DNA of 48,890 nucleotides, taken from NCBI GenBank assembly GCA_028279215.1, contig JANQOF010000043.1:1-48890 (forward strand). The letters are read 5' to 3'. The stretch is from Pirellulales bacterium. Lineage in GTDB: Bacteria; Planctomycetota; Planctomycetia; Pirellulales; Lacipirellulaceae. The notes under the pieces are model-generated. The model saw only the letters and a program-made list of their open reading frames with translations, was not told the DNA's origin and did no database searches. The position numbers and the translations under genes were made by a program. This document shows, in pieces, positions 44,779 to 48,890 of the stretch. How positions within the stretch are numbered: position 1 is the stretch's first letter; each line of letters opens with the position of its first letter.

Positions 44779-46899
44779 ATGGATCCATACACGTTATGCC
44801 CATGTGGCAGTGGCAAGAAGCTGAAATTCTGTTGCTCGGACTTGATCGGCGAGATCGAGAAAATCCACCGCATGATCGAAGGCGATCAGCCGCGCGCGGC
44901 GTTGCGGCATGTCGAACAGACGCTCGCCAAAACGCCTGGCAGGGCGTCCTTGCTCGATCTCCAGGCGATGCTCCAGATGTCGCTCGGTGAATTCGACGCG
45001 GCGAAGACCACTGTCGACGAGTTCCTGAGGGTCGATCCCGACAGCCCGTCGGCGTATGCCCATCAGGCCATGTTGTTGGCGGAACAAGAAGATGCCGCCG
45101 CGGCGGTCAATGCGCTTCAATCCGCGTTGCAACGCGTGGAAACCAATTTGCCGCAACGTGTCCTCGAAGCCATTGGAAGTGTGGGACACGCACTGTTGCT
45201 CACTGGCGACGTGGTGGCGGCACGGGCCCATTTGTGGTTGTACGAAGCGATTGCGGGAGCCGACGACCATCGCGCGCTCGAGTTGTTGGTGCGGATGAAT
45301 CAGGTGAGCGGGTTGCCATTGCTCTTGCGCGACCGACTTGCGATTCGCGGCGTGCCCGAAGGCCATCCGCTGGCGGCGCCAATCGAAGCAGTGCAACGAT
45401 TGGCGGCCGCCGGTAAGTGGCGGGCTGCAGCGGCCCAAATCGACGACATTTTGCCCGACCACTTGGATGTGCCGCTGCTGTTCTACAATCGGGCTCTGCT
45501 CTCCGGGTATCTGGCCGATCGCAAGAACTTCACTGCTGGGCTGCGCCTTTACGCGCGCCAGGACATTCCAATCGAAGATGCGGTGGAAGCGGAAGCCATT
45601 GCCCAGCTTGTCGACGAAGCCAGCCAGGAAGATCCGACGAAGGCAGTGCGGTTCGTGTTTGACATCAACGACGAACATGCACTGGTCGAGCAATTCCTCT
45701 CTCACTCGCAGATTGCAAGTATGCCGTTGTCGGACGAAGAGCTCGAAATGTTTGAAGGACCCAAGCCACGCGGGTATTACATGTTGCTCGATCGTGAGAT
45801 GCCCGACGATGCGCAGCATCTGACTCGCGATCAGGTGCCTCACGTGCTTGGTTTCGTCTCTCATTTCGGACGTCAGACCGATAGGGCGGAGCGGATCGAG
45901 TTGGTCACTGATCGGGACGACCAGGTGAATCATGTGCTCGAAACGTTCAAGCGGCTCGCTGGCGCCGCTTTGGGAAATCAAGTGGACGAACAGGACGCAG
46001 GTGAGTCGCCCAGCGGCGACTCGGCACTAAGTTGGCGGTGGCATCTGCCGCGCGAAACTCCTCCGAGGTTGCGTCGCGAATTGCTAACTCAAGAACGCCG
46101 CGCCGCGTTGTTGGAGCGCTGGCCCGACACCACGCGCAAGGCACTAGGCGGCAAAACGCCTCGCGAGGCCGCGAGCGATCCCGAACTGCGGTTGCCGTTG
46201 TCGGCTGCCGTGTTGCTGCTGGAGCAAGGTTCGGCGAATGTCGGCTTCGGCGATACGTTCGTTGAACTGCGAAACGAACTCGATTTACCACAGCATGCCA
46301 CGATTCCGGCCGACGCCATCGACGCCGCGGAAGTTCCAGTGGTGCGCGTCGATCGCGTCGACTTGTCCGGACTGAATGACGAAGATCTAGCATTGCTCTA
46401 CAAACGATGTGTGTTGGTCAGCGCCAACGCCGCGCTGAGGGTTGTGGTGAGCGAGGCTCTGGGTCGCGACAGTTTCGACGACTTGGTTCCGACCGAGACA
46501 CTCTACGAGCAACTCTTCTCGCTCGAAGAAGACTCGGACGACGCAGTCCAAGTCTTGGATCAAGCGCGTAACTGGGCGAAGTCGAAGGATCAATCGAGCG
46601 CCAAGTGGGACATGCTCGAGCTGCAGCTCTACATCTCCGACGGCGATTCCGAGGGGGCCAACCGGCTGCTCAAGCACCTCCGCGAAGAGCATATGGACGA
46701 GCCGGAAGTCGCGCAGCAAATCTATCAGCTCCTGTACATGATCGGCGCCATTCCGCCACAAGGCGCTGGTCCCGGCCAGCCAGCGGTTCCGCCCGGTGGC
46801 GTTCCGGTCGAGACCGCGGCCGAGCCTGCGTCGGGCATTTGGACGCCCGGCGGTGAAGCCCAAACGGCGGGAAAGAGTAAGCTCTGGACGCCCGACTGA
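44779..46899 (+). CDS. SEC-C motif / TPR-like protein
   Basis: A 706-residue cytoplasmic protein of unknown function. The start is the ATG at 44779, giving MDPYTLCPCGSGKKLKFCC, the SEC-C metal-binding motif (CxCxSGxxxxxCC) that in SecA binds zinc; here it sits at the N-terminus. Residues about 25-210 are helical TPR-like repeats (RAALRHVEQTLAKTPGRASL, AAKTTVDEFLRVDPDSPSAY, AAVNALQSALQRVETNL). The rest is acidic and helical (DPTKAVRFVFDINDEHALVEQFLS), with no catalytic motif, and the C-terminus is Pro/Gly-rich (GIPPQG-like). It is followed after one base by the membrane-protein gene. A role in protein-export or scaffold functions is inference. Confidence 0.7.
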   Translation: MDPYTLCPCGSGKKLKFCCSDLIGEIEKIHRMIEGDQPRAALRHVEQTLAKTPGRASLLDLQAMLQMSLGEFDAAKTTVDEFLRVDPDSPSAYAHQAMLLAEQEDAAAAVNALQSALQRVETNLPQRVLEAIGSVGHALLLTGDVVAARAHLWLYEAIAGADDHRALELLVRMNQVSGLPLLLRDRLAIRGVPEGHPLAAPIEAVQRLAAAGKWRAAAAQIDDILPDHLDVPLLFYNRALLSGYLADRKNFTAGLRLYARQDIPIEDAVEAEAIAQLVDEASQEDPTKAVRFVFDINDEHALVEQFLSHSQIASMPLSDEELEMFEGPKPRGYYMLLDREMPDDAQHLTRDQVPHVLGFVSHFGRQTDRAERIELVTDRDDQVNHVLETFKRLAGAALGNQVDEQDAGESPSGDSALSWRWHLPRETPPRLRRELLTQERRAALLERWPDTTRKALGGKTPREAASDPELRLPLSAAVLLLEQGSANVGFGDTFVELRNELDLPQHATIPADAIDAAEVPVVRVDRVDLSGLNDEDLALLYKRCVLVSANAALRVVVSEALGRDSFDDLVPTETLYEQLFSLEEDSDDAVQVLDQARNWAKSKDQSSAKWDMLELQLYISDGDSEGANRLLKHLREEHMDEPEVAQQIYQLLYMIGAIPPQGAGPGQPAVPPGGVPVETAAEPASGIWTPGGEAQTAGKSKLWTPD

Positions 46900-46900
46900 G

Positions 46901-47419
46901 ATGCCATTCGTCGATCCGGTCATGTCGGTAGCGTTCGCGCTGGTGTCCATGATTTGGACTTGGTGGATCGCACGCAGTGTGCACCAACATGCCGATGTCG
47001 ATCGCGGGCAATCGGTCGTTCGGTACAGCCCTGGTATTCGTGCAATCAGCCCGGTTGCGTGGCTGGGCGCGGTGGTGGCAACCGTGATCGCGGTAGTCGA
47101 GCCTTTGTTTCCCATCTGGTGTCGAATCGTGATTTGCGCCTCGGCATGGTTCTTGGCGGCCGTGCTGCACACCGAGTTGGCACACGCCGAAGTACGATTC
47201 GACCAACTCGGCGTGCATGTCTTGTCGCCCTGGCGGACCGATCGGTTTGTTCCGTGGGATGATTTCCAACGCGTGTACTTCAGCGACATGAACGATTCCT
47301 ACGTGTTAGAATCGACCGACAGCGGCAAAATTTCGTTGCATCGTTACATGAGTGGTATCGATTCGTTGTTGGCCGAATTGGCCAAACACGACGTGACGAT
47401 GGAAGATGTGGGAGACTAA
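46901..47419 (+). CDS. small membrane protein with C-terminal PH-like part
   Basis: A 172-residue protein starting at the ATG at 46901, one base after the stop of the SEC-C protein gene, so surely cotranscribed. Three hydrophobic segments are visible: VAFALVSMIWTWWIA (about residues 9-23), VAWLGAVVATVIAVVEPL (about 51-68) and IVICASAWFLAAVLH (about 75-89). The rest (RFDQLGVHVLSPWRTDRFVPWDDFQRVYF) resembles the small PH-like fold of bacterial membrane-linked proteins (DUF304-type), which I cannot confirm. It is followed by ribD after 21 bases. No function can be assigned. Confidence 0.65.
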   Translation: MPFVDPVMSVAFALVSMIWTWWIARSVHQHADVDRGQSVVRYSPGIRAISPVAWLGAVVATVIAVVEPLFPIWCRIVICASAWFLAAVLHTELAHAEVRFDQLGVHVLSPWRTDRFVPWDDFQRVYFSDMNDSYVLESTDSGKISLHRYMSGIDSLLAELAKHDVTMEDVGD

Positions 47420-47440
47420 CTGGTAATCGGAAACTGGTCC

Positions 47441-48529
47441 ATGAACGATTCGCACTTCATGCAACAGGCCCTCGATCTTGCCCGCCGCGGTGAAGGCCTT
47501 GTCGAGCCCAATCCGATGGTCGGCGCGGTGATCGTTCACGACAACCAAGTCGTTGGCGAAGGATGGCACCAGCAGTTTGGCGGACCCCACGCGGAGGTTC
47601 ACGCGCTTCAAGCGGCGGGCCCTCGCGCCCACGGCGCGACCATGTACGTTACTCTCGAGCCGTGTTGTCACCATGGCAAGACCCCGCCTTGCGTCAACGC
47701 TTTGATCGAAGCCGGCCTGGCGCGGGTGGTTGTCGCCATGAGCGATCCGTTTCCACAGGTCGACGGCCACGGCATCGCCAAGCTCCGAAACGCCGGAATC
47801 GAGTGCGAGGTGGGAATGCTGGAAGCCGAAGCACTCGCGCTCGTCGCTCCTTTCCTCAAGTTGATTCGAACCGGCCGACCGTGGGTGATTGCCAAATGGG
47901 CCATGACCCTCGACGGCAAAATCGCCACACACACGGGGTCGAGCCAATGGATTACTGGCGAGGCCGCACGGGCGGTGAGCCACCGGCTCCGCGGACGGAT
48001 GGACGCGGTGGTCGTGGGAAGCGGCACCGCGGAGGCCGACGATCCGCTGCTCACGGCCCGACCGGCGGGGCCTCGCACCGCCACGCGGATCGTACTCGGC
48101 GATGTGTCGCAAGCGAGTCGACTTGGACAGAGCCTTGCCGAGGCGCCACTCATGGCTGTCCACTCCCGGGCGGTTACCGACGACCCGTACGATTGGTTGG
48201 TCGAAGCTGGCGGCGAACTGCTGGTGATCGAAACGCCTGATCGAATCAGCCAGTTGAAGATGCTGCTCAGCGAACTGGGTCGACGACAAATGACCAACGT
48301 GCTGTTCGAAGGTGGAGGCCAAGTGCTGGGAGCACTGTTCGACGCCGGCGCGGTCGACGAAGTGCACGTGTTCGTGGCCCCCAAAATGGTGGGCGGCGAC
48401 AACGCGCCCTCGCCAATCGCCGGGCTCGGCATCGCCCAAATGGAGGCTGCTTTCAAGCTCGACCGAGTCGCTGTCGAGGACATCGGCGACGATCTACACA
48501 TCTCCGGCTGCGTCGCAAATAATGCCTGA
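47441..48529 (+). CDS. ribD: bifunctional riboflavin deaminase/reductase RibD
   Basis: RibD carries out two steps of riboflavin synthesis: deamination of diaminohydroxyphosphoribosylaminopyrimidine and reduction of the ribosyl side chain. The 362-residue length is normal. The deaminase domain (about residues 1-145) has the zinc motif GPHAEVHAL near residue 49 and LEPCCHHGKTPPC near 72. The reductase domain (about 150-360) has VIAKWAMTLDGKIATHTG near 147, EADDPLLTARP and the NADPH-type LFEGGGQVLG near 287. The start is the ATG at 47441, which follows the membrane protein by 21 bases. No ribE, ribBA, ribH or FMN riboswitch is seen. Confidence 0.94.
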   Translation: MNDSHFMQQALDLARRGEGLVEPNPMVGAVIVHDNQVVGEGWHQQFGGPHAEVHALQAAGPRAHGATMYVTLEPCCHHGKTPPCVNALIEAGLARVVVAMSDPFPQVDGHGIAKLRNAGIECEVGMLEAEALALVAPFLKLIRTGRPWVIAKWAMTLDGKIATHTGSSQWITGEAARAVSHRLRGRMDAVVVGSGTAEADDPLLTARPAGPRTATRIVLGDVSQASRLGQSLAEAPLMAVHSRAVTDDPYDWLVEAGGELLVIETPDRISQLKMLLSELGRRQMTNVLFEGGGQVLGALFDAGAVDEVHVFVAPKMVGGDNAPSPIAGLGIAQMEAAFKLDRVAVEDIGDDLHISGCVANNA

Positions 48530-48774
48530 ACTAGCAGGGGTGGGGTAGTGAATCGTCATAACGTCCGGGAAAACTCGCAAACGCTCTAGGATCCAGGCAC
48601 CAAGGTTTGGTACAACCAAACCTTGGCTGGGATCGTAATGGAATAGCGAACCGCTGGATGTAAGTGTTTAAGCAAGTGGCCTCGATCGGATTTGGTCGAG
48701 GCTATTTGCTTGCGCATCGCCCCACAAACACACCAGCCCCTAGCACCCCTGCAAGTCCTATTGCGTCGCCGCGC
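48530..48774. other. gene-free right flank with hairpins
   Basis: No gene is seen. The region holds two inverted repeats (48590-48634 and 48670-48711) that could end the ribD transcript or bind proteins. The second reads AAGCAA/TTGCTT outside and GCCTCGA/TCGAGGC inside, with a T-rich TATTTGCTT on its right. Confidence 0.4.
48590..48634. repeat. long near-perfect inverted repeat
   Basis: CCAAGGTTTGGT (48600-48611) pairs perfectly with ACCAAACCTTGG (48615-48626) around the 3-base loop ACA, and GATCC/GGATC flanks extend it. It lies 60-70 bases past ribD. No T run follows on either strand, so it fits a binding site or a strong RNA hairpin better than a standard terminator. Confidence 0.55.
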
Positions 48775-48889
48775 CCCACTTGCCACTTCATAAAGTCCAT
48801 TTTGTCCCCGATACCGATAAACGATTCTAGGCGACTTTATTCGCCCCCCACCATCCCCTGCGAAGTTCGTTTTCCTCTGTTTTTCTGGG
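48775..48889 (-). repeat. interspersed repeat, copy B
   Basis: The reverse complement matches copy A at 298-409, including 34 identical bases (48816-48849 with 336-369). It runs to the edge of the window, so its right end cannot be judged fully. Confidence 0.75.
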
Positions 48890-48890
48890 T

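Noticed and set aside
44794-45981. Long open frame on the minus strand (395 codons) inside the SEC-C protein gene
   Set aside because: It mirrors the SEC-C/TPR gene, which has a clear SEC-C motif, good ribosome context and a coupled partner. The antisense product matches no family and is typical of a GC-rich genome.
47420-47440. Possible FMN riboswitch before ribD
   Set aside because: Only 21 bases separate ribD from the previous gene, and no conserved FMN-aptamer pattern is visible.
47306-48439. Open frame of 377 codons antisense to ribD
   Set aside because: ribD on the other strand has all catalytic motifs; the antisense translation has low-quality composition.

Overview
This window looks like part of a planctomycete chromosome, most likely order Pirellulales. 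That placement is inferred from gene families, not from a 16S gene, because no rRNA or tRNA gene was recognised. The indicators are a DUF1549/DUF1553 plus DUF1501 pair, a DUF1559 pseudopilin, several PEP-CTERM exported proteins with an exosortase, a bacterial formylmethanofuran:H4MPT formyltransferase, a stand-alone SpoA/FliN-like protein, highly acidic low-complexity proteins, moderately high GC content and frequent GTG/TTG starts.

Layout, left to right. Positions 1-3632 hold an APC-type amino-acid permease and a leftward three-gene operon (membrane-anchored hypothetical, scpB, acidic protein). Positions 3782-10581 hold the replication block: cysteine desulfurase, a short dnaA, a 300-bp gene-free gap with origin-like features, dnaN, a dciA-like gene (DUF721) and gyrB. 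Positions 10604-17704 hold ribosomal protein S1, fhcD/ftr, a PilZ-like protein, a zinc-finger membrane protein, a Bcp peroxiredoxin, rsfS and argS. Positions 17716-22346 are a leftward surface operon: two PEP-CTERM proteins (one with dockerin-like repeats), a DUF1559 pseudopilin and a DUF4198-like/kelch protein. Positions 22541-28149 hold a TPR-like protein, a second acidic protein, an S41 C-terminal processing protease and a tandem pair of paralogous PEP-CTERM proteins.

Positions 28150-28900 are gene-free and carry an isolated sigma-54-type promoter. Then follow the DUF1549/DUF1553 and DUF1501 pair, nadA, a FliN-like protein, thrS, a small PEP-CTERM-like protein, a string of intergenic hairpins and an exported nickel superoxide dismutase. 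Positions 38049-44602 are an exopolysaccharide/exosortase locus: proline-rich exported protein, Wza-like lipoprotein, exosortase and a Wzc-like chain-length/BY-kinase protein. The window ends with a SEC-C/TPR protein, a small membrane protein and ribD.

How the parts may work together: the exosortase at 40791 is the probable processing enzyme for the five PEP-CTERM-type proteins here, and the Wza- and Wzc-like proteins would export the polysaccharide such systems accompany. The dnaA-dnaN-dciA-gyrB run is a replication-initiation cluster in which dciA stands where recF often sits. An interspersed repeat of about 110 bp occurs near both ends of the window in opposite orientation. The points most worth following up are the Ni-SOD whose signal peptide seems to expose the metal-binding N-terminus, the hairpin series upstream of it, the degenerate Walker A motif in the Wzc-like protein, the orphan sigma-54 promoter, and the PEP-CTERM/dockerin/pseudopilin/kelch operon.
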